This document shows, one piece after another, positions 25,154 to 33,711 of a stretch of 64,000 nucleotides of DNA. The DNA is from Telluria mixta (lineage in GTDB: Bacteria; Pseudomonadota; Gammaproteobacteria; Burkholderiales; Burkholderiaceae_D): positions 5,332,001 to 5,396,000 of the forward strand of contig NZ_CP119520.1 in NCBI RefSeq assembly GCF_029223865.1, given 5' to 3'. A model generated the notes under the pieces. The model did no database searches. It had not been told where the DNA came from and saw only the letters and a list, made by a program, of their open reading frames with translations. A program made the position numbers and the translations under genes. How positions within the stretch are numbered: position 1 is the stretch's first letter; each line of letters starts with the position of its first letter.

Positions 25154-27438
25154 GTTCGCATCGACTGGAAATCGTCCTGCCGCCGGGCCGCGTCCCCGGT
25201 CCGGAAGCGCGCCACGAAGGCCGCCAGCTGCTTCGAGTGGTAGCCCTGCGCCAGCGTGTCCAGGCGGTTCGCGAACGGCGCATAGGCCGGATCGAGCCCG
25301 CGCAGGTAGGCGGCCCGTTCGCGGATCTCGCGCATGCTGCCGATCTGCGCCAGCTGCCACAGCGCCTCGATCTCGTCGGCCGGCGGCACGGCCATGGCGG
25401 CTTCCTCGCCGCCCTCCGGTGCCGGCAGTCCCGTGGTCCATTGCAGCGCCAGCAGCCTGCCGATCGTGCGCAGCAGGAGGTCGTGGTCGACCGGCTTGGC
25501 AAGGAAGGCGCTGGCACCGGCATCGCGGCTCCTGCGTTCGTCATCCGGACTGGCGCTCGCGGTCACCGCGATGATCGGGACGTTGTCCCAGCCCGGCATA
25601 TGGCGTATCTGCCGCGTCGTCTCGTTCCCGTCCATCACCGGCATCATGACGTCCATCAGGATCAGGTCCGGCTTGAAGCTGTCGAGCAGGACCAGGCATT
25701 CGAGCCCGTTCGCGGCGGCGGCGACGATGAACCCGGTCTCCTGCAGCAGGTCCAGCAGCATCGCGCGGTTCTGGGGCACGTCGTCCACGACCAGCAGCCG
25801 CTTGCGCTCGCCCTCGTAGCCTTTCAGGGTCTCGTGCGGTGCCGCGAGCACCGGCGCGGCGGCGGCCACCGGCACGTCGATCTCGAACGAGAACGTGCTC
25901 CCCTTGCCGGGCTCGCTGACGACGTCGATCCGGCCGCCCATGAGCTGCACCAGTTGCTGGCTGATGGCCAGGCCCAGCCCCGTGCCGCCCTCGCGCCGCT
26001 GCGTCGCCGCCACCTGTTCGAAGGGCTGGAAGAGGCGCCCGATCTCTTGCGTGCTCATGCCGATGCCGCTGTCGGCCACTTCGAAGCGCAGCCGCGCGCT
26101 GTCCGGCGCGCTAGGCGATGCGGCGGGCAGCACCCGCAGCGAGACCTTGCCGGTGTCGGTGAACTTCACCGCATTGCCCAGCAGGTTGAGCAGCACCTGG
26201 CGCAAACGCGTCTCGTCGATCGTCACCGCGGCCGGCAGGCCGGGGGCGAGCTCGTAGCTGAATCCCAGGCCTTTCTCTTCCGCCTTGACCCGCATGATGT
26301 TCGCCAGGACCTGCAGGAACGTCTCGAGATGCACGGCGGCCGGGTGCAGCACCATCTTGCCGGCTTCGACCCGCGCCAGGTCGAGGATGTCGTTGATCAG
26401 CGTGAGCAGGTGCTGGCCGCTTTCGTGGATGGTCGCCAGGCCGGCGGCGAGCCGTTCGGTCAGGTGGTCGCGGTCGCGTCCCAGCAGGTCGGCATAGCCG
26501 ATGATGGCGTTGAGCGGCGTGCGCAGTTCGTGGCTCATCTGCGCGAGGAACTGGCTGCGCTGGCGCGCCAGGGCGACGGCCTCCGCCAGCGCCGTCTCAC
26601 GGGCCGCCTCGGCTTCCTTGCGTTCGCGGTCGATGGCGGCCAGTTGCTCCACGCGTGTCTTGTTGGCTTGGAGGTCGGAGCGGTAGTGCAGCAGACCCAG
26701 CGACAGGCCGATGACGCCGCACACGATCCACACGAACACCAGCCAACCCATCAGCGTTGCCCGCGATATCCATTTGCCGCGAAATTCGATCTTCCGAAGT
26801 TCAACCGTGACGACTTGCCCCGTGTCGTGGTAGTTGTCCGTCGCCAATTCGACAGTCGTGACATGATCGAGGCGGACATAGCTCTTGGACAGCGGAATCT
26901 GGCGCGAGAAGTGCCACCAGTCCGCGGTGCGTACGGCATTCATCGGCGCCGTGAATTGGGGCTGGGCGGGTACGTTGATCAGCAACTCGTTGAACCGCTG
27001 CGAATTCCAGTCCTCCAGCGTGGAAAACTCCGGTTCGAAATTCATCAGGTGGAGCTTGAGGACATGCCAGCCCCGGCCCGTATACCGCAGGTCGAACGCG
27101 ATCGTGTCGTAGCCGGACATGTCGATGCCCTTGACCGGATCGCCCATCAGGAATTGCAGCTTGCAGAACGGGTAGGGTGCGGCGGCGCCCAGGTAGCAGC
27201 GCATGATGAACGCATCCTTCGTGACGGTCAGCGATGCGACCGAATTGCCGTTCCCGCCGTTGCCGCGTGTATTGTCGCGGTCGTCCGTCACTCTGGCGCC
27301 GTGCGGATGCTGCGGGGAGATCTCGAGGGTGCGCGTCATCCCGAACTGCTGCCAGACCAGCAGGATGGCTGTCGCCACCACCAGGAGAGTGACCAGGACG
27401 TAACCGAACCTGGTCGAACGGGAGAGCCACTGAGTCAT
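25150..27438 (-). CDS. Hybrid sensor histidine kinase (copy A of a tandem pair)
   Basis: 762 aa. It has the same architecture as its downstream copy: two membrane helices flanking a periplasmic sensor of about 185 aa, HisKA with His303, HATPase, receiver with Asp596, and a helical tail. The kinase and receiver parts are almost the same at DNA level, while the sensor differs more (for example PHGARVTDDRDNTRG against PYDAVVTDDRVMPRG). Recent duplication followed by sensor drift would explain this. It heads a two-gene operon starting just upstream of 27438. Possible input is a carbohydrate or phenolic glycoside in the periplasm, judged only from the sensor fold and neighbours. Confidence 0.87.
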   Translation of the reverse strand: MTQWLSRSTRFGYVLVTLLVVATAILLVWQQFGMTRTLEISPQHPHGARVTDDRDNTRGNGGNGNSVASLTVTKDAFIMRCYLGAAAPYPFCKLQFLMGDPVKGIDMSGYDTIAFDLRYTGRGWHVLKLHLMNFEPEFSTLEDWNSQRFNELLINVPAQPQFTAPMNAVRTADWWHFSRQIPLSKSYVRLDHVTTVELATDNYHDTGQVVTVELRKIEFRGKWISRATLMGWLVFVWIVCGVIGLSLGLLHYRSDLQANKTRVEQLAAIDRERKEAEAARETALAEAVALARQRSQFLAQMSHELRTPLNAIIGYADLLGRDRDHLTERLAAGLATIHESGQHLLTLINDILDLARVEAGKMVLHPAAVHLETFLQVLANIMRVKAEEKGLGFSYELAPGLPAAVTIDETRLRQVLLNLLGNAVKFTDTGKVSLRVLPAASPSAPDSARLRFEVADSGIGMSTQEIGRLFQPFEQVAATQRREGGTGLGLAISQQLVQLMGGRIDVVSEPGKGSTFSFEIDVPVAAAAPVLAAPHETLKGYEGERKRLLVVDDVPQNRAMLLDLLQETGFIVAAAANGLECLVLLDSFKPDLILMDVMMPVMDGNETTRQIRHMPGWDNVPIIAVTASASPDDERRSRDAGASAFLAKPVDHDLLLRTIGRLLALQWTTGLPAPEGGEEAAMAVPPADEIEALWQLAQIGSMREIRERAAYLRGLDPAYAPFANRLDTLAQGYHSKQLAAFVARFRTGDAARRQDDFQSMRT

Positions 27439-27495
27439 GTGCGTACCGATTGGCCATCGGACGGGAATGATTCAGTATAGTCCTACGTTATATTT

Positions 27496-28757
27496 TTACA
27501 ACATCCCGACGAATGCCGTCACCGCGGCGGCGAAGGCGTCCGGCTGTTCCACGGCGCCCAGGTGCGACGCGCCGGCGAGCACCTGCAGCTGCGCACTCGG
27601 GATCCCCGCCGCCAGCGTGCGCGCCATGTCGACGGGCGTGCCTTGGTCCAGTTCACCGGCCAGCACGAGCGTGGGCGCGGCGACCTGTCCCAGGCGCGCC
27701 GTCGTGTCGATGCCGCCCACGGCCGCGCAGCAGCCGATGTAGCCTTGCGCATCCGTCGTGACGAGGCGCTGGCGGAAGCGGGCGACGGTGGCCGGATGCG
27801 CGGCGCGAAACGCGTCGTGGAAGTAGCGGCCCATCACGGCGTCCGCGATCGCTTCGATACCGCGTTCCCGTACCGTCGCGATGCGCTGTTGCCAGACGTC
27901 GCGCGCCGCGTCGGGATAGCCGGACGTCGTATGCGCCAGCACGAGCGCGCCGACGAGCGACGGATGGCGCAGCGCCAGCTCCTGGCCCACCATGCCGCCC
28001 ATCGACAGGCCGATCCAGACGACCGGACCGGTGTCCAGGTCGCGCAACATACGGGCCGCGTCGTCCGCGAGGTCGGCCATCGCGTATGGACCCGCGGGCG
28101 CGTCGGAACTGCCGTGGCCGCGGTGGTCGTAGGCGATCACGCGGCAATCGGCGGCCAGCAGGTTGGCGAGGCCATCCCACATCGTCAGGTCGCAGCCGAG
28201 CGCGTGGCTCAGCACGACCGTGTGGCGGGGGCGCTTGCCGTTTCGCGGTGCGCGCACGCTGTAGTGCAGGGCGGGGAGGCTGTCCGTGCGGCCGGCGCGG
28301 CCCACGCCCGGGTGCACGGCATCCAGCGGCGATGCGGGCTCCAGCGTGTAGCCGATCTGCGGACCGACCTCGCGCAGGATCGCCGCCGCGTGCGCGAACG
28401 CCGTGTTCGCGGCGGGCACGCCCGCGTAGATCGCGGACTGCATCAGCACTTCCTTCAACTCGTCCGGCGTGAGGCGGCTGTCGGCGTCGCCCAGCAGCGC
28501 CGCGCGCACGTGCAGTTCGTATTCTTCCCAGCGGCCGAGGGCGATGGTGATCGCGAGGACGATCGTGCGGCGGGTCTTGCGCGGCAGGCCCGGACGGTCC
28601 CAGATGTCGTGCCACGCATAGCGCGTGATGAAATTCTGGAAGTCGGCGGTGAAGGTGTTGGCGTTCGCGAGCGAACGCTCGACCCAGGCGCCGCCTAGGA
28701 CGGCGCGGCGCTGGTCCAGGCCGCGCAGGAGGTCGTGGTTGAGGGATCGAAGCTCAT
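27496..28757 (-). pseudogene. PcaC-PcaD fusion (carboxymuconolactone decarboxylase / 3-oxoadipate enol-lactonase), frameshift near start
   Basis: Two consecutive protocatechuate-pathway activities in one chain of about 420 aa. The N-terminal CMD domain reads GLDQRRAVLGGAWVERSLAN, ITRYAWHDIWDRPGLPR and GVPAANTAFAHAA. The C-terminal alpha/beta-hydrolase has HALGCDLTMW, nucleophile Ser in IGLSMGGMVGQ, and a catalytic His in GASHLGAVEQ. The ATG at 28757 overlaps the pcaB stop (ATGA), but its frame closes after 20 codons. The CMD frame is open from about 28740, so one base is missing between 28757 and 28741. A non-standard start in the CMD frame is the alternative. Gene order and sequence argue that the enzyme is functional and the shift a sequence error. 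Confidence 0.82.
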
Positions 28758-30115
28758 GCTGAATCTTTCTTGAGTGCGGCCAGGCGTTCGCGGGCCAGGC
28801 GTTGTGCGGGTTCGGTAGCGGCGACGGGGTCGAAAAGGGTGTCCAGCTGCCCGATGTCGAGCGACGCCAGCGCCGGATCGGCAGTGATGGCGTCCCGGGC
28901 GACGTCGCGCAGGTGGCGGCCCTCGGCGACGGCGGCCTGCGTCATCTTCTCGACGGCCGCGTGCGCGGCGGGACGGCCGATGGCGCCCGCGAGCCGGATC
29001 GACAGCGCCTCGGCCGCGACGAGACCCTGCAGCGCGTCGATGTTGGCGCGCATGCGGGCCGTGTCCACCGTGAGGCCGGCGAACGCATCGTTCAGTGCGC
29101 GCAGGGCGCCGTGGGCAGACAGGAACAACGTGGGCCACTCGGCCAGCTCCGCCTGCCAGTTGCCGAGACCGCGCTCGTGCTGCTGGCCCATCGCGGCGAG
29201 CAGCGTGGCCGCATGCTGCGGCGTGCGCGTGGCCGCGGCCAGCGCGATCATCGACGACACGGGGTTGCGCTTGTGCGGCATCGCCGACGAGCCGCCGCGG
29301 CCGCCGCCCGCCGGTTCCGCCAGTTCTCCCACTTCGCCCTGCGCCATCAGCGCGAGGTCCGCCGCGATCTTGCCGAGGCTACCGGTCAGCAGTGCGACTT
29401 CCAGGCCGAGGCGCACCCATTCGTCGCGCTGCGTGTGCCACGTGGCGGCCGGCGTCTTCAGGTCCAGCAGTTGCGCCACGCGGTGCGCGACGGCGGGACC
29501 GCGCTCTCCCATCACGGCCAGCGTGCCGACAGCGCCGCCCAATTGCAATTGCAGCGCGCCGGCGGCCGCCTCGCGCAGGCGCGCACGCGCACGCACGAGC
29601 GGCGCGAGCCAGCCCGCGACCTTGAAGCCGAAGCCCGTCACCTGGGCCGGCTGCAGCAGGGTGCGCGCCAGCACGGGCGTAGCGAGGTGGGCCTCGCCCA
29701 GCTTTTGCAGGTGGCCGCACAAGGTGGCCAGGTCGGCGTCGAGCAGGCGCAGCGCCGCGCGCGTGACGAGCACCATCGCGCTGTCCTGCACGTCCTGGCT
29801 CGTGCTGCCCCAGTGGACGAGGGTCGATGCCTCGCTGTCCGTCGCGGCCACGAGGCGCGTGAGTTCCTTCACGAGCGGCACGGCCAGCGTGCCGGAGCGG
29901 CGGCCGGCCGTGACGAGGGCAGGGATGTCGAAGCGGTCGGCCCGGCACGCGGCCGCGATGGCCTGCGCGGCGTGGCGCGGCAGCAGGCCTTCGTCGGCCT
30001 GCGCGCCCGCCAGCGCCGCTTCGAAGTCGAGCATGGCCTGGATCAGCGCCGCGTCGTCGAACGCGGCGATCATGTCGGGGGTGCTCAACAGGGTGTCGAA
30101 GAGTGATATCGCCAA
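28754..30115 (-). CDS. pcaB: 3-carboxy-cis,cis-muconate cycloisomerase
   Basis: Converts 3-carboxy-cis,cis-muconate to 4-carboxymuconolactone, the second step after ring cleavage of protocatechuate. 453 aa, normal for PcaB. It belongs to the fumarase/aspartase superfamily and shows the signature GGSSAMPHKRNPVSS and the early STSQDVQDSAMV motif. A TTG at 30115 is taken as start (AISLFDTLLSTP follows, the usual PcaB N-terminus), 14 bp after the pcaG stop. No ATG fits, and the ribosome site is weak, so the start is the least certain part. Its stop overlaps the ATG of the next gene. It is part of the pcaH-pcaG-pcaB-pcaCD operon. Confidence 0.9.
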   Translation of the reverse strand: MAISLFDTLLSTPDMIAAFDDAALIQAMLDFEAALAGAQADEGLLPRHAAQAIAAACRADRFDIPALVTAGRRSGTLAVPLVKELTRLVAATDSEASTLVHWGSTSQDVQDSAMVLVTRAALRLLDADLATLCGHLQKLGEAHLATPVLARTLLQPAQVTGFGFKVAGWLAPLVRARARLREAAAGALQLQLGGAVGTLAVMGERGPAVAHRVAQLLDLKTPAATWHTQRDEWVRLGLEVALLTGSLGKIAADLALMAQGEVGELAEPAGGGRGGSSAMPHKRNPVSSMIALAAATRTPQHAATLLAAMGQQHERGLGNWQAELAEWPTLFLSAHGALRALNDAFAGLTVDTARMRANIDALQGLVAAEALSIRLAGAIGRPAAHAAVEKMTQAAVAEGRHLRDVARDAITADPALASLDIGQLDTLFDPVAATEPAQRLARERLAALKKDSA

Positions 30116-30129
30116 GGTGTGTTCCCGTG

Positions 30130-30647
30130 TCAGCGGTAATCGAAGAAGACGGTTTCCTTCTCGGTCTGCATCCAGATATTCCACCGATACGTGCCGTCGC
30201 CATCCTTGCGGGCGATGAGCGTATCGCGCCGTTCGGCCGGTACCTGCGCCAGAATAGCCGATTCCGCCAGCGTCGCATCGTCCTCCAGGAACACGGCCGT
30301 GAACTGGTGCTTCGTGAGACCGCGCGCGAACACGGTCACGTAGGCCACCGGTTCGCCCACGGGACGCGGGGGACCGACAGCCGCAGGCTGAATTCACCGG
30401 CCTTGCCGGTCGGCGTGCGGCGGAAGCCCGGGATCTCCTGGGCGCTTTCAGCGGCCGCCGCCTCCGGCAGCCACGCTTCGATCTGCGCATCGTCGATCGG
30501 GTTGCCGTCGCCGTCGTACAGGACGCCGTGCAGCACGATGGTCGGCGCGTTCGTCTCCAGGCGCCCGGCGGCGCAGAAATCTACCGCCCATTGCCAGCCT
30601 TCGTGCGAGAACGGGCCGATGGTCTGCGAGGTCGTGATCTTGCTCAT
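30130..30647 (-). pseudogene. pcaG: Protocatechuate 3,4-dioxygenase alpha subunit, frameshifted
   Basis: Alpha subunit of the Fe(III) intradiol dioxygenase that opens protocatechuate between the hydroxyls. The N-terminal part (TTSQTIGPFSHEGWQWAV, GVLYDGDGNPIDDAQIEAW) reads from the ATG at 30647. The C-terminal part (VAYVTVFARGLTKHQFTAVF, WNIWMQTEKETVFFDYR) lies in another frame. Adding one base to the five-G run at 30368-30372 (plus strand) joins both halves into a normal protein of about 172 aa with the expected VPPRPVGEP junction. Both halves are well conserved, so an error in the read sequence is more likely than loss of function. pcaH lies 12 bp upstream and pcaB downstream. Confidence 0.87.
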
Positions 30648-30659
30648 GGTTGGTTCCTT

Positions 30660-31352
30660 TCAGAGTCCGAACGGCGTGGCGCCGCGGCCGCGCAGGACGA
30701 TGTCGAATTCGTAGCCCAGCATCTCGTCGCCCACCGTGTGGTCGAGCGAGAAGCGCGAAACGAGGCGCTGGCGCGCCGCCTCGTCCGGGATGCTGTTGAA
30801 GATCGGGTCGTACGGGAACAGCGGGTCGCTCGGGAAGTACATCTGCGTGACGAGGCGCTGCGCATACACGTTCCCGAACAGCGAGAAGTGGATGTGCGCC
30901 GGGCGCCACGCCTTGTCGTGGTTCTTCCACGGGTACGGGCCCGGCTTGATGGAGACGAAGCGGTAACGGCCGTCGTCGTCCGTCATCATCTTGCCGAAGC
31001 CGAAGAAGTTCGGGTCGAGCGGGGCGTCGTGGTTGTCGCGCTGGTGCCAGTAGCGGCCGGCGGAGTTGGCCTGCCACACCTCGATCAGCGAATTGCGCAC
31101 CGGCTTGCCGTCCTCGTCGACGACACGGCCCGTCACGACGATCTTTTCGCCCAGCGGCGCGCCTTGGCCGCGGCGCGTCAGGTCCGTATCGTGCGGGAGG
31201 AGGATGCGCGGCGCGGGATCGATGTTGCGGCTGGTGGCGACCGGCGCCTCGATGCGCAGCGCCGGCTGCAGCGGGCCGCGCTTGACGGTCGATTTATAGG
31301 CGGGGTAGATGAGCTCCGGCCACACGCCGGGTTGCACGTCGTCGAATTTCAC
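30660..31352 (-). CDS. pcaH: Protocatechuate 3,4-dioxygenase beta subunit
   Basis: Iron-binding subunit of protocatechuate 3,4-dioxygenase, 230 aa, the usual size. Fe(III) ligands can be recognised as the Tyr of AGRYWHQRD, the Tyr of KPGPYPWKN and the two His of WRPAHIHFSLFG. The GTG at 31352 is chosen as start since GGAGACAAC precedes it and the PcaH N-terminus (KFDDVQPGVWPELIYPAYKS) follows. The frame stays open upstream without family similarity. First gene of the pca operon, divergent from an IclR regulator whose likely operators lie in the 142 bp between. It receives protocatechuate from pobA and, via vanillate, from ferulate. Confidence 0.93.
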   Translation of the reverse strand: MKFDDVQPGVWPELIYPAYKSTVKRGPLQPALRIEAPVATSRNIDPAPRILLPHDTDLTRRGQGAPLGEKIVVTGRVVDEDGKPVRNSLIEVWQANSAGRYWHQRDNHDAPLDPNFFGFGKMMTDDDGRYRFVSIKPGPYPWKNHDKAWRPAHIHFSLFGNVYAQRLVTQMYFPSDPLFPYDPIFNSIPDEAARQRLVSRFSLDHTVGDEMLGYEFDIVLRGRGATPFGL

Positions 31353-31447
31353 GTTGTCTCCTGATGTCGGAAGGTTGTGCGAGCCGATCCATCGTAGAAA
31401 AACGACCGCGGCGCCACAAGACGGCCATGTCGACCCGTTTCCGCTAT

Positions 31448-31484
31448 TCGCACATTCTGTGCGATACTCGCACAAATTCGCAAA
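31448..31484. promoter_or_regulatory. PcaU/PcaR-type repeat array
   Basis: A perfect palindrome TCGCACA-TTC-TGTGCGA (31448-31464) is followed in register by direct half-sites TCGCACA (31468-31474) and TCGCAAA (31478-31484). All half-sites are spaced 10 bp apart. A palindrome plus an in-phase direct repeat is the layout known for PcaU/PcaR IclR regulators. It lies just before the IclR gene and about 100 bp before pcaH. Confidence 0.7.
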
Positions 31485-31494
31485 TTTCTGAACG

Positions 31495-32259
31495 ATGGAC
31501 CAGGAACCCGCAAAACGCGACATGGTCGCGGGCCTCGACAAGGGCCTGCAAGTGATCGAGGCATTCGACCAGGAGCGGTCGCGCCTGACGATCGCCGAGG
31601 TGGCCGAGCGCACCGGCCTCACGCGCGCGGCCGCCCGGCGCTATCTGCTGACGCTGACGGCGCTCGGCTACATGCGGCACGAGAACAGGCAGTTCACCCT
31701 GACGCCCAAGATCCTGCGCCTCGGGCAGTCGTACCTGCACTCGGCGCGGCTGCCGCGCATCGCCCAACCGCTGCTGTACCGGCTCGCGTACGCGCTGGGC
31801 GAGGCGGCGTCCGTCGGGGTGCTGGACCACGACGATCTCGTGTGCGTGGCGGCCGTCAGCGCGGGCCAGCTGATTTCGGCCACGCTGCAGCCGGGCACGC
31901 GCGTGCCCGCGTACTGCACGGCGAACGGGCGCATGCTGCTCGCGAGCCTGCCGCCGGACGAGGCCGGGCGCTTCCTCGCGCGCGCCGTGCCGGAGCCCAT
32001 CACCTCGCACACGATCGTCGACCGCGCGCGGCTCGGCGAGGAAATCGCGCGCGCCCGCGAGCGGGGCTATGCGGTCGTCGACCAGGAACTGGAGCTGGGG
32101 CTGCGCACGATCGCGGTGCCCGTCAGGAACTTCCGCGGCGACGTCGTGGCCGCGATGAACATCAGCGTGCACGCGGGCCGCATGAGCGTGGAGCAGATGG
32201 TCGAGCGCTGCCTGCCGACCCTCATCAAATACCAGGTCGAGCTCAACGCCTTGCTGTAG
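31495..32259 (+). CDS. IclR family regulator, PcaR/PcaU type
   Basis: 254 aa. The N-terminal winged helix (LTIAEVAERTGLTRAAARRY, about residues 33-52) is followed by the IclR effector domain (LRTIAVPVRNFRGDVVAAMN, ISVHAGRMS). The N-terminal stretch VAGLDKGLQVIEAF is characteristic of the PcaR/PcaU/CatR branch, which senses protocatechuate or 3-oxoadipate. It is divergent from the pca operon with the repeat array directly upstream, so it most likely activates pcaHGB-CD and represses itself. The gene overlaps nothing; the MarR gene converges 6 bp downstream. Confidence 0.88.
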   Translation: MDQEPAKRDMVAGLDKGLQVIEAFDQERSRLTIAEVAERTGLTRAAARRYLLTLTALGYMRHENRQFTLTPKILRLGQSYLHSARLPRIAQPLLYRLAYALGEAASVGVLDHDDLVCVAAVSAGQLISATLQPGTRVPAYCTANGRMLLASLPPDEAGRFLARAVPEPITSHTIVDRARLGEEIARARERGYAVVDQELELGLRTIAVPVRNFRGDVVAAMNISVHAGRMSVEQMVERCLPTLIKYQVELNALL

Positions 32260-32265
32260 GGCGAG

Positions 32266-32733
32266 TCAGATCCCGGGCAGGTTCAGCGCCTTCACGGCGC
32301 CGCGCAGCTGCGCGTGCAGCCACGTGCGCTCGTCCTGCGTGAGGTCCGGGAACATGGTCTCCTCGACCTGCTTTACCGCCTCGTCGCAGCGCGCCAGCAC
32401 GGCCTCGCCGTCGTCCGTCAGGCTGATGCGGATGATGCGGCCGTGGTCCGGATCGGGCGTGCGCGCGATCCATCCCTTCGCCTCCATCGCCTTCACCATT
32501 TCGTTCGCCGATTGCGGCGACATCATCGTGCGTTCCGCCAGCTGGGCGTTGGACAGCGTGCCGAGCACGCGGAACACGGACAGCGCCGTGTAATGGGGCA
32601 CCGTCATGCCCAGCGGCGCGAGGCCGTCGCGCAGGCGCTTGTTGAGGACGTGGTCGAGCCGCCCCACGATGTATGCGAGGCCCGAGGGCTTGTTGTCGGC
32701 CGCAGCGGCCGCGATGGGTTTTTTCGAGGGCAT
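32266..32733 (-). CDS. MarR family regulator of hydroxycinnamate genes
   Basis: 155 aa winged-helix repressor. The recognition helix region SNAQLAERTMMSPQSANEMV and the wing DPDHGRIIRISLTDDG are typical MarR. The branch including FerR/CouR responds to feruloyl- or coumaroyl-CoA. The ATG at 32733 (MPSKKPIAAAA) is preferred over a TTG six codons upstream that lacks a ribosome site. It is divergent from the ech-vdh-fcs operon, with a clean palindrome at 32782 in between. That makes local repression relieved by the CoA thioester the simplest model. Ligand class is inferred from neighbours. Confidence 0.87.
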   Translation of the reverse strand: MPSKKPIAAAAADNKPSGLAYIVGRLDHVLNKRLRDGLAPLGMTVPHYTALSVFRVLGTLSNAQLAERTMMSPQSANEMVKAMEAKGWIARTPDPDHGRIIRISLTDDGEAVLARCDEAVKQVEETMFPDLTQDERTWLHAQLRGAVKALNLPGI

Positions 32734-32744
32734 GAAAATTTTTC

Positions 32745-32798
32745 TTGTCAAAGCGTGCAGGCAGGTCTAGTATAAGCCTCATATCAGGCTACCTGATA
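32745..32798 (+). promoter_or_regulatory. Hydroxycinnamate operon promoter with TATCAGG-CTA-CCTGATA operator
   Basis: TTGTCA (32745-32750) and TAGTAT (32768-32773) are 17 nt apart. The perfect 7-bp inverted repeat TATCAGG-CTA-CCTGATA (32782-32798) starts 8 bp after the -10, covering the start point. This fits repression by the adjacent MarR protein. Confidence 0.75.
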
Positions 32799-32825
32799 AC
32801 TTCCACACACATTAGGAGACATTGT

Positions 32826-33659
32826 ATGTCCAAATACGAAGGCCGTTGGGAGACCGTGAAGGTCGACGTCGAGAACCGTATCGGCTGGATTACCCTGAAC
32901 CGTCCGGAAAAGCGCAATGCGATGAGCCCGACGCTGAACCGCGAGATGATCGACGTGCTGGAAACGCTGGAGCTGGACGACGACGCCGAGGTGATCGTCC
33001 TGACGGGCGCCGGCGACGCCTGGACTGCCGGCATGGACCTGAAGGAGTACTTCCGCGAGACGGACGGCAAGCCCGAGATCACGCAGGAACGCATCCGCCG
33101 CGACTGCTCGCAATGGCAGTGGAAGCTGCTGCGCATGTACAGCAAGTCGACGATCGCGATGGTGAACGGCTGGTGCTTCGGCGGCGCGTTCTCGCCGCTC
33201 GTCGCCTGCGACCTCGCCATTGCCGCCGAGGACGCCGTGTTCGGCCTGTCGGAAGTGAACTGGGGCATCCCGCCGGGCAACCTGGTGTCGAAGGCCGTCG
33301 CCGACACGATGGGCCACCGCCAGGCGCTGTACTACATCATGACGGGCGAGACGTTCACGGGCGCCCAGGCCGCCGAAATGGGCCTCGTCAACAAGGCGGT
33401 GCCGAAGGCGCAGCTGCGTGAAGAAGTGACGAAACTGGCGCAGAATCTGCTGGAAAAGAACCCGGTCGTGCTGCGCTACGCTAAGCAGGGCTTCAAGCGC
33501 TGCCGCGAGCTGACGTGGGACCAGAACGAGGATTACCTGTACGCCAAGACCGACCAGTCCAATTACCGCGACCCGGAAAAGGGCCGCAAGGAAGGCTTGA
33601 AGCAGTTCCTGGACGACAAGACGATCAAGCCGGGCCTGCAGAGCTACAAGCGCGCATAA
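32826..33659 (+). CDS. ech: Hydroxycinnamoyl-CoA hydratase-lyase (feruloyl/coumaroyl-CoA)
   Basis: Crotonase-fold enzyme of 277 aa that hydrates feruloyl-, caffeoyl- or p-coumaroyl-CoA and cleaves off acetyl-CoA to give vanillin, protocatechualdehyde or 4-hydroxybenzaldehyde. The oxyanion-hole stretch NGWCFGGAFSP and the motif FGLSEVNWGIPPGN are near-identical to known HCHL enzymes. The glutamate falls at residue 143, the same number as the catalytic Glu of the Pseudomonas fluorescens enzyme. First gene of the operon ech-vdh-fcs-MFS-esterase-porin. The ATG at 32826 is preceded by TAGGAGACATTGT. Confidence 0.93.
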   Translation: MSKYEGRWETVKVDVENRIGWITLNRPEKRNAMSPTLNREMIDVLETLELDDDAEVIVLTGAGDAWTAGMDLKEYFRETDGKPEITQERIRRDCSQWQWKLLRMYSKSTIAMVNGWCFGGAFSPLVACDLAIAAEDAVFGLSEVNWGIPPGNLVSKAVADTMGHRQALYYIMTGETFTGAQAAEMGLVNKAVPKAQLREEVTKLAQNLLEKNPVVLRYAKQGFKRCRELTWDQNEDYLYAKTDQSNYRDPEKGRKEGLKQFLDDKTIKPGLQSYKRA

Positions 33660-33711
33660 GACGCGATCGGCCCCCAGCCTCTTCAATCAGAGACAACAAA
33701 GGAGACCTCTG

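Noticed and set aside
25237..27480. Long open frame of 747 codons on the plus strand opposite a histidine kinase gene
   Set aside because: Composition is Arg/Gln/His-rich with no domain. It mirrors a clear kinase on the minus strand, so it is a GC-driven shadow. The same applies to long antisense frames at 5569-7830, 43629-46307 and 48554-51268.
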